Shown: positions 18,312 to 30,275, numbered from the stretch's first letter. The stretch is 64,000 nucleotides of DNA from Sva-07 sp963710625 (GCA_963710625.1 CAVQBG010000024.1:1-64000); one strand, 5' to 3'. Translations and numbers: made by a program. Notes: generated by a model from the letters alone, not told the origin.

Positions 18312-19892
18312 ATGTCCGCCCAGGTGCTCAGCGAAGCCGCGCGTCGTCGCACGTTCGCGATCATCAGCCACCCCGACGCGGGCAAGACCACGCTCACCGA
18401 GAAGTTCCTCCTCTACGCCGGCGCGATCACCTCCGGTGGTGCGGTCAAGGCCCACGAAGGCCGCCGCTCCGCGACGTCCGACTGGATGGAGATGGAGCAG
18501 AAGCGGGGCATCTCGATCACCTCGACGGCGCTCAACTTCCCGTACCGCGACCACGAACTCAACCTGCTCGACACCCCGGGCCACCGGGACTTCTCCGAGG
18601 ACACCTATCGCGTGCTCTCGGCGGTCGACGCCGTCGTGATGGTGCTCGATTCGGCCAAGGGCATCGAGCCCCAGACCCTCAAGCTGTTCGAGGTGTGCCG
18701 ATCACGCAACCTGCCGGTGATCACGTTCCTCAACAAGCTTGACCGGCCCGGCATGGAACCGCTCGAGCTGCTCGATCAGATCGAGGAGCAGATCGGTCTG
18801 CGCCCGACACCGGCGACCTGGCCGGTGGGCTCGTTCGGCGACCTGCGCGGTGTGATCGACCGACGCACCGACATCTTCACCCGGTTCACCCGCACCGCCC
18901 GCGGCAGCCAGATCGCCCCCGAGGAGGACGTGCCCGCCGACCGCGCCGCCAGCGAGGAGGGCGCGGCGTGGACGAAGAGCACCGAGGAGACCGACCTGCT
19001 GAGCGCGATGGAGGCCGACGTCGACATGCCGTCGTTCCTGGCCGGCGAGTCCACACCGGTGTTCGCCGGCTCCGCGCTCACCAACTTCGGCGTGCGTCAC
19101 CTGCTCGACGCAATCGTCGACCTGGCGCCGGCACCGTCACCGCGTCTCGATGTCGACGACAAACCGCGCCACCTCGACGAGCCGTGTTCCGCGTTCGTGT
19201 TCAAGGTGCAGGCCAACATGGACCGCAACCACCGCGACCGCATCGCCTTCGCACGCATCTGCTCGGGGAGATTCGACCGCGGCATGGTGATGACCTGTGA
19301 GCGCACCGGAAAGCCCTTCGCCACCAAGTACGCGTCCACCGTGTTCGGCGCCGAGCGCACCACCGTCGACGAGGCCTTCCCCGGCGACGTCGTCGGCCTG
19401 GTCAACGCCACCGGCCTGAACATCGGCGATTCGCTGTACGACGAGATCGGGCCGCCGGTGAAGTTTCCCGCGATCCCCGCCTTCGCCCCCGAAGTGTTCG
19501 CCACGGCCCGACCCGTCGACACGGGCAAGACCAAGCAGTTCCGCAAGGGGCTCGACCAACTCAACGAGGAGGGCGTCGTGCAGGTCCTCAAGGACCCCGA
19601 CTGGGGCGACGCCTCACCGGTGCTGGCGGCGGTCGGGCAGCTGCAGTTCGACGTCTTCGCCAACCGGCTCGACATCGAGTTCAACGCTCCGATCGAGCTG
19701 TCGTCCGCGCCCTACCAGGCGATCCGGTTGACCGACAAGGAGTCGGCGACCGCGTTGCGCGAGAAGCCGGGCGTGCGCATCCTCGCCCGGTTCGACGGAC
19801 ATCTCGTGGCGCTGTTCGAGAACAAGTACGCGCTCGCCCGAATCGAACAGAACGAGCCCGAACTCACCCTCGACCACATCATCGCCGGCTGA
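18312..19892 (+). CDS. prfC: Peptide chain release factor 3
   Basis: The 526-residue translational GTPase recycles RF1/RF2 from the ribosome after termination. G-domain motifs are complete: SHPDAGKTTLTEK (P-loop), the switch I segment KRGISITS, DTPGHRDFSEDT and NKLDR. The length and C-terminal domain match RF3 rather than EF-G, and the N-terminus (MSAQVLSEAARRRTFAIISH) matches the family, which fixes ATG at 18312 rather than a longer upstream frame. It lies directly between a divergent aminotransferase and a convergent DUF2207 gene, six bases from the latter's stop. Confidence 0.95.
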   Translation: MSAQVLSEAARRRTFAIISHPDAGKTTLTEKFLLYAGAITSGGAVKAHEGRRSATSDWMEMEQKRGISITSTALNFPYRDHELNLLDTPGHRDFSEDTYRVLSAVDAVVMVLDSAKGIEPQTLKLFEVCRSRNLPVITFLNKLDRPGMEPLELLDQIEEQIGLRPTPATWPVGSFGDLRGVIDRRTDIFTRFTRTARGSQIAPEEDVPADRAASEEGAAWTKSTEETDLLSAMEADVDMPSFLAGESTPVFAGSALTNFGVRHLLDAIVDLAPAPSPRLDVDDKPRHLDEPCSAFVFKVQANMDRNHRDRIAFARICSGRFDRGMVMTCERTGKPFATKYASTVFGAERTTVDEAFPGDVVGLVNATGLNIGDSLYDEIGPPVKFPAIPAFAPEVFATARPVDTGKTKQFRKGLDQLNEEGVVQVLKDPDWGDASPVLAAVGQLQFDVFANRLDIEFNAPIELSSAPYQAIRLTDKESATALREKPGVRILARFDGHLVALFENKYALARIEQNEPELTLDHIIAG

Positions 19893-19898
19893 CGCGGT

Positions 19899-21686
19899 TC
19901 ACCAGGAGCCGGAGCTGCCGCCTCCGCCTCCGCCTCCGCCACCGCCCCCTCCGCCACCGCCCGAACTCGATGGGGCGGTGTGCGACGACGAGAACGACGA
20001 CGCCGCCGAGTGCACGAGCAACGGCCCGGCGAGCGCGACCTGCGGTTCCGAGATGTTCGACGACTGCACCGCCTCGGTCCACGCATCCGCAGCGCCGAGC
20101 GCGACCGCCCAGGCGCTGTACTCGCGCAGCAGTCCCTGCTGCCACGCCCACTCGACGTGCTTGCCCTCGCTCGCCGCCAGGAATCGTCGGAACGACTCCG
20201 ACCGCAACGCGAGTGCGGAGCCGGTGGCGGTGCGCGACGGGAACATGCTGCTGTATGCGCCGGCGGCGACCACCAGGGGAACCAGGAACCCAGCGATCAC
20301 GGCGAGCCACGGCGACGAGATCGCCAGGAAGAAGTCCGTTCCCAACGCGATCACCCCGAAGACGAAGAGGGCGAGCACGACGAGAACGGCGACAAGGGTC
20401 CCGACCACGCGAGCCGGGGTGGTCCCACGCCCGCCGGGTCCGCCACGCGACCACCAACCGGCTGCCCCGACGAATGCCTGCTGTTCCGCTCTGATCGCCG
20501 CCCACGTCGCCGTGAAGGCGGGGTCGTACGTGCCCAACTCGATCACGGCGCCGCCGGCGAAGAGGCGGTGGAGGTGCCCGAGATCGACCGCACTCAGCCT
20601 CGACGTGTCCGGCCCCGGCCGCAGTTCGACCTTGCCGGCGTCTTCCGAGATCACGAGCGCGTCGGTGGCGATCATCTCGGCAAACCACGCTGCCACCGTG
20701 TCGTCGTCGATCGACTCGCGAAGCACCGCTGCTGCCTGCCAGGGCTCGAGACCGCGCGGTGGGACGAACTCGATCGTCGCAAGTTCCGCGAGACGCGAAT
20801 CGGGAACCTGGTAGGTGGGCGTGTCTGCGGACCGGACGCTCTGCCCCGGCAGTGGCAGCTCACCGAAGGCGGCCTCGCTCGCGCCACCCGCGAGCACGGT
20901 GTTGCTGCCGTAGGACCGGCCCAGGAGGAACACCAGGAGCGCGGCACCGAGCCCGAGCGGGAGCATGACCCATCCGAGCGGTTGGAATCCGTTCGGCAGC
21001 GGATCGGGCGGCGCAGGGATCGGTGGGAGGTTCGGCTCGGAGGACGCGTTGTACGTGGCGCCGATCGTGATGCTCTCGCCGGGCGCGAGCGGCTCGATCA
21101 CGGCCACCTGGTTCCCCTGATCGTTGGCGATGAACTCACATCCACCGAGCGCGTCGTACGCGCCGGTGTCGCAGTCGGTCGTCGGATCGTCGAAACCCGT
21201 GAGCACCACCTCGAATCGGCGCGTCTGCAGCGTCTCGTCGTTGCCGATCACGTCGAGGAACAATGCGCCGCTCGCAACCCCGGCGTCCGGCAGCGTGTAC
21301 TCGAGGACGTAGCGGTGCCGCCCGGTGAACGTCAGGTTCGGATCGCCGATTCGCATCCGTGTCTCGAGGCCCGTGTCGAGCACGGCGAGGTCGGCGTTCG
21401 CGTCCGGCGACTCGGCCGTCACGTCGGCGGGCACCCCGAAGTCGTTGCGCACGATGCGCTGATACCCCCGCTTCTCCGCCAGGCCGAAGTCGATGTCGAC
21501 GACCTCGCGGATGCGCACACCGTCGTCCCCGTCGGGCCACACGGTGACCTGCTTGGCATCGAAGTGCTCCGGCCGGATCGCCGAATCGGCGCCGGCCCCG
21601 ATCACCCGAAACCCGGCCAGCAGCATCATCGTGACGATCGCCGACCCCACGATCACGTGACGCCAGGTCGACATCCTGCTCAACAT
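19899..21686 (-). CDS. DUF2207-family membrane protein
   Basis: A 595-residue protein beginning with a signal/anchor segment (HVIVGSAIVTMMLLAGFRVIG). It is followed by an extracellular beta-rich domain (about 25-235), a transmembrane helix near 260, a cytoplasmic domain and two further helices near 445 and 475. A C-terminal Ser/Gly tail has a run of some fifteen glycines before SSGSW. This is the layout of DUF2207 (predicted membrane protein), whose function is not established. The DNA of the tail (about 19905-19970) is low complexity. The start at 21686 (MLSRMSTWRH) was preferred to a longer frame whose first 35 residues lack family character. Confidence 0.8.
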   Translation of the reverse strand: MLSRMSTWRHVIVGSAIVTMMLLAGFRVIGAGADSAIRPEHFDAKQVTVWPDGDDGVRIREVVDIDFGLAEKRGYQRIVRNDFGVPADVTAESPDANADLAVLDTGLETRMRIGDPNLTFTGRHRYVLEYTLPDAGVASGALFLDVIGNDETLQTRRFEVVLTGFDDPTTDCDTGAYDALGGCEFIANDQGNQVAVIEPLAPGESITIGATYNASSEPNLPPIPAPPDPLPNGFQPLGWVMLPLGLGAALLVFLLGRSYGSNTVLAGGASEAAFGELPLPGQSVRSADTPTYQVPDSRLAELATIEFVPPRGLEPWQAAAVLRESIDDDTVAAWFAEMIATDALVISEDAGKVELRPGPDTSRLSAVDLGHLHRLFAGGAVIELGTYDPAFTATWAAIRAEQQAFVGAAGWWSRGGPGGRGTTPARVVGTLVAVLVVLALFVFGVIALGTDFFLAISSPWLAVIAGFLVPLVVAAGAYSSMFPSRTATGSALALRSESFRRFLAASEGKHVEWAWQQGLLREYSAWAVALGAADAWTEAVQSSNISEPQVALAGPLLVHSAASSFSSSHTAPSSSGGGGGGGGGGGGGGGSSGSW

Positions 21687-21806
21687 CGGCCCAGTCTGAC
21701 CCGCCGCCCGATGGATGCGGTCGATGCGACCGTTCCCCCCGACCGATCCGACGGCCCACTGGCACCATGACCGACTCCTCCCGCTCGCCACTTCGAGGGA
21801 GGTCTC

Positions 21807-22388
21807 ATGTCCGACACATCGTCACCACCTGCGCCGCACATCACGGTGCGGCCATGGGTCGACCCGGTCGTGGACGACGACGGGTTCGATCCGCGATCGC
21901 GCTACGTCGAGCTCTTCTGGCTCGGCGTGCTCGGCCCGACGGCGACCTGGCTGATCCGACGCCTGGTCGCCGGCCTCGAGCAGTCGCCCGCAGGCTACGA
22001 GCTCGACCTGGTCGCAACCGCACGGGCCATGGGCCTGAGCTACACCGCCGGACGCGCGTCACCGTTCAGCAAGGCGCTGCAACGCTGCGTGATGTTCGGT
22101 CTCGCCCACCCCGTCGACGGCGGCATGGCGGTTCGTCGACGCATCCCGCCGGTCAGCCTGCGCCACCTGCAGCGCATGCCCGAGCAGCTCCAGGCCGCGC
22201 ATCGCGACTGGCAGTGCACCACGATCAGCCTCGACGAACTGACCCGCGCTCACCGGTTGGCAACCGTGATGGTCGAGGTCGGCGACGACGCGACGGTGAT
22301 CGAGCACCATCTCGTGGCCCTCGGCGTCAGCGATGCCGTGGCGTCCGAGGCAGCCGACAACGCCTATCGGCTCACTCAGGTCAGCTGA
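21807..22388 (+). CDS. Conserved hypothetical actinobacterial protein, 193 residues
   Basis: ATG at 21807 follows GGGAGG at good spacing. The soluble protein has no signal or membrane segment. Its middle (YVELFWLGVLGPTATWLIRRL followed by helices and a winged-helix-like stretch with MAVRRRIPPVSLRHLQRMP) suggests an all-alpha or DNA-binding-like fold, and the C-terminal third is acidic and helical. I do not recognise a named family. It is divergent from the DUF2207 gene, about 120 bases away, and 54 bases upstream of the ATPase gene in the same direction. Confidence 0.65.
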   Translation: MSDTSSPPAPHITVRPWVDPVVDDDGFDPRSRYVELFWLGVLGPTATWLIRRLVAGLEQSPAGYELDLVATARAMGLSYTAGRASPFSKALQRCVMFGLAHPVDGGMAVRRRIPPVSLRHLQRMPEQLQAAHRDWQCTTISLDELTRAHRLATVMVEVGDDATVIEHHLVALGVSDAVASEAADNAYRLTQVS

Positions 22389-23446
22389 TCGAGGCGGCGT
22401 GGCATCATGGACCGTGGCCGTCGACGGCCCACGGAGGCGACCGTGACGAGGCTCGAACTGAGGGGACTGAGCAAGGTCTTCCCGGACGGAACCCGGGCAG
22501 TCAGCGATGTCGATCTCGTCGTCGACCACGGTGACCTCCTCGTCATGGTGGGTCCCTCCGGCTGCGGGAAGACGACCCTGCTGCGCATGGTGGCGGGTCT
22601 CGAAGAGCCGACGGCGGGTGAGGTGTTCATCGACGGGGACGTCGTGAACACCGTCCGAACGAACGAGCGCCGTATCGCGCTCGCCTCCCAGGGCTACGCG
22701 CTGTATCCGCACATGACCGTGAGCCAGAACATCGGCTTTCCCCTGCTGGTCGACGGCCTCCAGCGCCGCGAGATCGACCGACACGTGCGAGAGGTCGCCA
22801 GGCTGCTGCACATCGACGACGTCCTCGAGCGCCGACCGCGGCAGCTGTCGGGTGGGCAGCAGCAACGAACAGCGATGGCTCGCGCGCTCGTCCGCGGGCC
22901 CCGGCTGCTCCTCCTGGACGAGCCGATGTCGAACCTCGATGCGAAACTGCGCGACCAGACCGGAGTCGTCATCGTCGGACTCCAACGGCGTTCGGGTCTG
23001 ACGACGTTGATGGTCACCCATGATCAGCGCGAGGCGATGGCGATGGGCGATCGACTTGCGGTGATGCATGACGGTCGGATCGTGCAGAGCGGTCGTCCGA
23101 TCGACGTGTACGAGGCCCCCGCCAACATCTTCGTGGCGCAGTTCGTGGGCACGCCCTCGATGAACCTGGTCGAGGCGAGGATCGTCGTGGCGAACGGTCC
23201 GGCGCTGCGTGTCGGATCACACGTGGTACCGCTCGGCACCGATGTGTTGCGCCGCCTTCCGACGATCCGGTCGTGGGCGGATCGGACCGTCGGCCTCGGA
23301 TTGCGCCCCGACGCCATCCATCGTCGCGCTGACGGCCCCATGGCGCTCGATGTCGTCTCGACGACCGTCGTCGGACGCGACCGGTTCATCGGGCTCGACA
23401 TCGACGCACCTCGGATCATGCAGCACACCGAGCACGTGGAGGCTCG

Positions 23447-25044
<1,598 letters not shown>

Positions 25045-25051
25045 GACGGGC

Positions 25052-26527
25052 TCACGACGGCGGCGTGAAGCTCGTTGCGAGGTCGATCAGCAGGCGGGTG
25101 CCGAACCCGGTGGCACCCTTCGAGTAGATGCCTTCGTCGCCGTCGACCTTCATCGGGCCGGCGATGTCGAGGTGCGCCCACGGCACGTCGCCGGTGAACT
25201 CGCTGAGGAAGATCGAGGCGGTGATCGTGCCGCCGTACGGACCGCCGATGTTCCGCATGTCGGCGACGACCGAGTCGAGCAGCTTGCGGTACCTGCCCTT
25301 CTCGAGCGGTAGCTGCCACACCGGTTCGTCGATCGCATCTGCGCAGGCCTTCACCTGGTCGACGAGCGCCTGATCGGTGCCGAGCACCCCGGCGATGTCC
25401 GGGCCGAGCGCACCCAGCACGGCGCCGGTCAAGGTGGCGATGTCGACGATCGCGTCCGGGCCGTCCTCGACCGCGAGCGACAGGCCGTCGGCGAGCACCA
25501 GCCGGCCTTCCGCATCGGTGTTGTGGATCTCGACGGTCTTGCCGTTGCGCATCGTCAGGACGTCACCGAGCTTCAGTGCACTTCCTGAGGGCATGTTGTC
25601 GGTGCACATCAGCCAGGCGGTCACCTTCGTCCTGCACTTGAGCGCCTTGAGCGCCGACATCGTCGAGAGCACAGCGGCCGCGCCCGACATGTCCATCTTC
25701 ATCACCTGGTGGAACGCGTCGCTCGGCTTCAGGGAGATGCCACCCGAGTCGTACATGATCCCCTTGCCGACGAGCCCGAGGTGGCCGGTCGCGTTCCTCG
25801 GCGAATACGTCAGCTTCACCATCCGCGGCGGCTCGACCGATCCGCGGTTCACGCCGAGCAGTCCCCCGCAGCCCATCTGTTCGAGTTGGTCCTTGTTGAA
25901 CACCTCCACGTGCAGACCGTTGGCGGAGCCGATGTCGACGGCCTTCGCCGCCAGCTGCTTGGCGTTGAGGTACGTCGGTGGTGTGTTCGCCAACTCGCGT
26001 GCCAACGCCGCCGCACCAGCAACGATGCTGCCGCGTTCGGCGCCCTGCTCGACCGCCTTGCGGCGCTTGTCACCGACGACGAGCGTCAGCGACTCGAGAC
26101 GCGACGCGTTCCTCGGGTCGTTCTTCAGGCCCGTGTACCGGTACGAGGCGAGCAGCACGCCCTCGGTCACCGCTTGGCCGGCCGCGCGCCCGTCACCGTC
26201 GAGGTCGGCGAGATCGAGCGCCAGCTGCGCGTGCTTCGGTACGGCGCGAACGAAGGCGGCCGCCGCGGCCCGAAGCCCATTGGCGTCGATCGTTCCGGAC
26301 TCGCCCACACCGATCGCCACGGTCACACGGTCGGCGCTCGGCACCGCCAGGATCTGCCCGGGCTCACCTGTGAACCCGTTGGCCTCCATCGCCGATCGTG
26401 ACAGCCCGAGCTGTCGCGGCACCGGCCCTTTCGTGGTCACGGCGAGCCCGACAGCGGTGGCCGTCTTCGGCACGGCTCGGGCGGTCGCGACAGTCACGGC
26501 GGACACAGCGGCACTGGCATCGGTCAT
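25052..26527 (-). CDS. pepA: Leucyl aminopeptidase (M17)
   Basis: The 491-residue cytoplasmic zinc/manganese peptidase removes N-terminal residues from peptides. Metal ligands and catalytic residues lie in GLVGKGIMYDSGGISLKPS and in the family signature NTDAEGRLVLADGL. The C-terminal half is well conserved; the N-terminal 170 residues are divergent, as usual. ATG at 26527 was chosen because the preceding frame encodes unrelated low-complexity sequence antisense to the next gene. The sulfatase start lies seven bases after the stop. Confidence 0.9.
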   Translation of the reverse strand: MTDASAAVSAVTVATARAVPKTATAVGLAVTTKGPVPRQLGLSRSAMEANGFTGEPGQILAVPSADRVTVAIGVGESGTIDANGLRAAAAAFVRAVPKHAQLALDLADLDGDGRAAGQAVTEGVLLASYRYTGLKNDPRNASRLESLTLVVGDKRRKAVEQGAERGSIVAGAAALARELANTPPTYLNAKQLAAKAVDIGSANGLHVEVFNKDQLEQMGCGGLLGVNRGSVEPPRMVKLTYSPRNATGHLGLVGKGIMYDSGGISLKPSDAFHQVMKMDMSGAAAVLSTMSALKALKCRTKVTAWLMCTDNMPSGSALKLGDVLTMRNGKTVEIHNTDAEGRLVLADGLSLAVEDGPDAIVDIATLTGAVLGALGPDIAGVLGTDQALVDQVKACADAIDEPVWQLPLEKGRYRKLLDSVVADMRNIGGPYGGTITASIFLSEFTGDVPWAHLDIAGPMKVDGDEGIYSKGATGFGTRLLIDLATSFTPPS

Positions 26528-26593
26528 GCCCGACAGTGTGGCCGACGGGGTGGCGGACGACCACACCCGGTGGCGAGACCGAGGGAGCGCGTT

Positions 26594-26622
26594 TTGCCCT
26601 GCAGGTGGAACACGTCTAGGTT
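26594..26622 (+). promoter_or_regulatory. Candidate sigma-70-type promoter of the aap operon
   Basis: TTGCCC (26594-26599) and TAGGTT (26617-26622) are 17 bases apart in the 172-bp divergent gap between pepA and the binding-protein gene. Transcription would begin near 26628-26630, about 70 bases before ATG at 26700, which has GGGGAA just ahead. Predicted from pattern only. Confidence 0.4.
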
Positions 26623-26699
26623 CCTGAAGAGGTGACCGCAGGGTTGCCATGGGGAAACAGACGTCTCGTCGGGGTCCGACGATGCGGAAAGGGGAACAC

Positions 26700-27851
26700 A
26701 TGCGAACCACCACACGCCGAGCGATTGCACCGCTCGTGGCACTCGTCCTGATCGGAGCTGCGTGCACCAGCGACGGCGACTCAAGTGATTCCGGCGGTGA
26801 TTCCACACCAGCTGCAACCGACGCTCCGGGGGAGACCACCGCACCGGACGAGACCACCGGTCCCGACGACACCGTCGAGGTCGTGCAGTCGGACGAGTCC
26901 AAGCTCGACAGCGTCCAGTCCGCCGGAACCTTCAAGTGCGGCACCCGCGACGACCTTCCGGGATTCGCGACGCTCGACGCCGACGGCGAGCACGTCGGAT
27001 TCGACTCCGACTTCTGTCGGGTGATCGCCGCGGCAGTGCTGGGCGATGCGACCGCCGTCGAGATGGTCGACGTCGAGACCGCTGATCGATTCACAGCGCT
27101 GCAGTCCGGCGAGATCGACGCCCTCGTGCGCAACACCACCTTCACGGCCACCCGTGACGGCGCCGAGGGCGCAACGTTCCTGCAGCCGACGTTCTACGAC
27201 GGCCAGGGGATGATGGTTGCGTCCGACAGCGGGTTCACCTCGCTCGCCGACATGGACGGCGTGATCGTCTGCGTCGCACAGGGCACCACGACCGAGGGCA
27301 ACGCGGCCGCGGAAGCTCTCCGCCTCGGTGTCACCTGGGAAGTACGACCGTTCGAGGACGTCGACCTGATCCAGGAGGCGTTCATCGCGGGGCAGTGCGA
27401 CGGCTGGTCGTCCGATACGAGCCAGCTCACCGGCTTGCGGTCGACCTATCCCGAAGGCCCTGACGCTCTCACGATCCTGCCGGAGGTCTTCTCGAAGGAG
27501 CCGCTGGCACCGGCAGTCGCCGACGGCGACTCGGCATGGGCGCAGGCGGTCAACTGGGCGATCTTCGCCACCATCGCCGCCGAGGAACTCGGGATCACGT
27601 CGGAGAACATCGACACGTTCGCCGACACCACGGACATCAACATCCGCCGGCTGCTCGGGCTGTCGGCTGATGATGATGCGATCCTCGACCCGGGCCTCGG
27701 TCTCCCCACCGATTTTGCCTACCAGGTCGTCAGCCAGGTCGGGAACTACGGCGAGATCTTCGACCGACACCTCACACCGCTCGGACTCGAGCGGGGCGTG
27801 AACGCCCAGTGGAGTGACGGCGGACTGATCTACGCACCGCCGTTCCGCTGA
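26700..27851 (+). CDS. aapJ: General amino-acid ABC transporter substrate-binding lipoprotein
   Basis: A 383-residue solute-binding protein. The N-terminus (basic residues, hydrophobic core, lipobox LIGAAC) predicts lipid anchoring outside the membrane, followed by a 55-residue Ser/Thr/Asp-rich linker. The mature domain from KCGTRDDLPGFATLD onward matches AapJ/BztA binding proteins for polar and acidic L-amino acids, including the segments CRVIAAAVLGD, FLQPTFYDGQGMM and VCVAQGTTTEGNAAA. ATG at 26700 fits the signal peptide better than upstream ATGs. It leads a four-gene operon and is separated from the permease genes by a strong hairpin. Confidence 0.9.
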   Translation: MRTTTRRAIAPLVALVLIGAACTSDGDSSDSGGDSTPAATDAPGETTAPDETTGPDDTVEVVQSDESKLDSVQSAGTFKCGTRDDLPGFATLDADGEHVGFDSDFCRVIAAAVLGDATAVEMVDVETADRFTALQSGEIDALVRNTTFTATRDGAEGATFLQPTFYDGQGMMVASDSGFTSLADMDGVIVCVAQGTTTEGNAAAEALRLGVTWEVRPFEDVDLIQEAFIAGQCDGWSSDTSQLTGLRSTYPEGPDALTILPEVFSKEPLAPAVADGDSAWAQAVNWAIFATIAAEELGITSENIDTFADTTDINIRRLLGLSADDDAILDPGLGLPTDFAYQVVSQVGNYGEIFDRHLTPLGLERGVNAQWSDGGLIYAPPFR

Positions 27852-27871
27852 GCGAAATCGACGACATGTGG

Positions 27872-27907
27872 TCACGGGGCCGACCTGAACATCGGTCGGC
27901 CCCGTGA
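27872..27907 (+). promoter_or_regulatory. Perfect 14-bp hairpin covering the aapQ start codon
   Basis: Arms TCACGGGGCCGACC (27872-27885) and GGTCGGCCCCGTGA (27894-27907) are exact complements with an 8-base loop. The GTG start of the permease (27904-27906) lies inside the 3' arm. No U-run follows. Such intercistronic hairpins often protect the binding-protein message and lower permease expression; here it should also hinder ribosome access. Confidence 0.65.
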
Positions 27908-29061
27908 GCGCCACCGTGACGTCGCGCGTTCCCTTCTGGCGCAACGTCAACGTCCTGAAGTGGGTCGCCCAGCTGGTCGTCGTGGGGATCGTCGTCGCGA
28001 TCGTCACCTGGCTCTACGGCAACTACACCGAGAACGCCTCGCAGCAGAACATCCCCACCAACTTCGACTTCTTGGACAACCCGGCGTCGTTCCAGATCAC
28101 GGGGAATCCGCTCTCGCAGAGCGCACCGGTACGAGACGCCCTGGTCGAAGGGCTGCTCAACACGTTGCGCATCGCCGTCGTCGGAATCATCGCCGCCACC
28201 GTGCTGGGCACGGTGATCGGCATCGCCCGCCTGTCGACGAACTGGATCGTGCGCAAGCTCGCCACCGTCTACGTCGAAGCGGTCCGGAACATCCCGCTCG
28301 CACTCTTCCTCACCGCCAGCTTCCTCGTGGTCGTCCTCGGCGTGTTCCCACAGATCACCGACGCCTGGGATCTCGCCGGCCTCACGATCGTCTCCAATCG
28401 TGGTGTCGCCGTCGCGTGGTTCGAGGGGTCGGGGTTCGGTCTCCTCCTGATCCTCGGTGCCGGAGCGCTCGCCTGGTTCGCCGTGGCGAAGTGGCGCGGC
28501 CGTGTGGCCGACCGCACCGGGGCGCTCCCGCGCTCAGGGCTGTGGGGGTTCGCCGCGCTCGTGCTCGTGTTCGCGGTCGGCTGGATGGTGTTCGGCTACT
28601 CGACGACGCTGCCGTCGGTCGAGGGCCGAGGCACCGTCGGCGGCATCCGAGTCGACCCGTCTTTCTTCGCGCTGCTCCTCGCCCTGACGATCTACACCGC
28701 CAGCCACATCGCAGAGATCGTGCGTGGCTCGATCCAGGCGGTCGCCCGCGGCCAAGCCGAAGCTGCGGACGCCGTCGCCCTGAGCGGCTTCCAACGGATG
28801 TGGTACGTGATCCTGCCGCAGGCGCTGCGGATCGGCATCCCGCCGATCGGCAACCAGTACCTGAACCTCGTCAAGAACTCCTCGCTCGGCGCCGCCATCG
28901 GGTACTACGACCTCACCCTCGTCGCCCAGACCACCGTCGGCAATGGCTCACCGGCCGTGCCGGTCTTCGTCCTCGTGATGGTGGTGTACATCGCGATCTC
29001 GCTCGTCGTCTCCGCCCTGGTCAACGTGGCCAATCGACGCATGGCGCTGGTGGAACGATGA
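27904..29061 (+). CDS. aapQ: Amino-acid ABC transporter permease, AapQ type
   Basis: A 385-residue inner-membrane permease with about eight hydrophobic segments. The large insert between the first helices (NYTENASQQNIPTNFDFLDNPA) and the cytoplasmic EAA loop (QAEAADAVALSGFQRMWYVILPQALR) are typical of AapQ/BztB. GTG at 27904 is inside a hairpin; GTG at 27916 is a possible alternative. It ends with ATGA overlap into the second permease, forming the translocation pore with it. Confidence 0.9.
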   Translation: MSATVTSRVPFWRNVNVLKWVAQLVVVGIVVAIVTWLYGNYTENASQQNIPTNFDFLDNPASFQITGNPLSQSAPVRDALVEGLLNTLRIAVVGIIAATVLGTVIGIARLSTNWIVRKLATVYVEAVRNIPLALFLTASFLVVVLGVFPQITDAWDLAGLTIVSNRGVAVAWFEGSGFGLLLILGAGALAWFAVAKWRGRVADRTGALPRSGLWGFAALVLVFAVGWMVFGYSTTLPSVEGRGTVGGIRVDPSFFALLLALTIYTASHIAEIVRGSIQAVARGQAEAADAVALSGFQRMWYVILPQALRIGIPPIGNQYLNLVKNSSLGAAIGYYDLTLVAQTTVGNGSPAVPVFVLVMVVYIAISLVVSALVNVANRRMALVER

Positions 29062-30271
29062 GCGACGCCCGGCGCTGGCTGCGCCACAACCTCTTCCGGA
29101 GCCCTCGCGACGCGGTCCTCACGGTCGTGTTCGGGCTGTTCTCCCTCTGGCTCCTGTACAAGACGATCCGTTTCATCTTCGTCACCGGACGGTGGACGAT
29201 CATCGAGGTCAACCTCGAGCTGCTGATGATCGGCCGCTATCCGGAGGCACACGTGCTGCGCCTTGCCGTGACGGTCGTCGTGCTGGCCCTCTGGGGCGGG
29301 TTGCTCGCCGGGTTCATCCGCGGCCGACAGGTGCGCGCGGGCCGGATCACCCCAGCCGACTCCGCGCTGACCCGTGCTCGCGTCGTCGATCTCGTCGAGC
29401 GTCTGTGGATCCCGCTCGCGCTCGTGGTGCTCCTGCTCCTGCTCACGTCGACGGCGGGGCCGTGGATCATGGTGGGCCTCGCCCTGATCGCGGCCCTGAT
29501 CGGCCGCCTGATCGGCCCGTTCCTCGGACGACAGCGCCTTCCCGCCTTCGGCTCGCTGCTGGTCGTGGTGGTCTTCGGTGCGATTCCGGTCGCGTTGTAC
29601 TTCTATGTGGTCACCGCGGTCGGTTTCGATGGTTGGGGCGGCTTCATGCTCAACCTGTTCCTCGCGATCTGTTCGATCATCCTGTGTTACCCGCTCGGGG
29701 TGCTCCTTGCGCTGGGCCGCCGGTCGGGTCTCCCGCTGGTGCGTCTGGTCTGCACGACCTACATCGAGGTGATCCGTGGTGCACCGCTGTTCGTGCTGCT
29801 GCTCCTCGCCAACGTGGCCCTCGGGTTCTTCGTGCCCGACACGCTCGCGCCGGCGACGTCCACGCGTGCGATCGTCGTGTTCACGTTCTTCACGGCGGCG
29901 TACATGGCCGAGATCATCCGCGGCGGACTGCAATCGATCCCGCGCGGGCAGATCGAGGCCGCCAAGGCGGTCGGTCTGTCTCCGATCCGACAGACCGGCT
30001 ACATCGTGCTGCCGCAGGCCCTGCGCAACGTGATTCCGGCGCAGATCGGCCAGCTGATCAGCCTGTTCAAGGACACCACGCTCGCCGGTATCGCGATGGG
30101 CCTCTTCGAGCTGCTGCAGGTGTCCGGGGCGATCACCGCGCAGCCGGAGTTCCGTGGCCAGGGACTGATTGCCGAGACGCTCACGTTCGCCGCACTCATG
30201 TTCTGGGTGGTGGCGTACACGATGAGCCGCGAGAGCCAACGACTCGAGAAACGACTGGGAGTGGGACTCCG

Positions 30272-30275
<4 letters not shown>
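29058..30275 (+). CDS. aapM: Amino-acid ABC transporter permease, AapM type
   Basis: A 405-residue partner permease. It has the long N-terminal membrane region of AapM/BztC and the EAA loop GQIEAAKAVGLSPIRQTGYIVLPQALRN that docks on the ATPase. ATG at 29058 overlaps the stop of the preceding permease (ATGA), and its own stop overlaps the ATPase start in the same way. A longer in-frame reading upstream merely runs antiphase through the first permease and is not used. Confidence 0.9.

Noticed and set aside
19905..19970. Poly-CCG/CCT tract as a regulatory or slippage element
   Set aside because: It encodes the glycine-rich tail typical of DUF2207 proteins, so it is explained by the gene.
27960..29057. 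In-frame upstream extension of aapM giving a 771-residue protein
   Set aside because: The extension reads aapQ in the wrong frame and is Arg/His/Pro-rich; the real start is ATG 29058 in the ATGA overlap.
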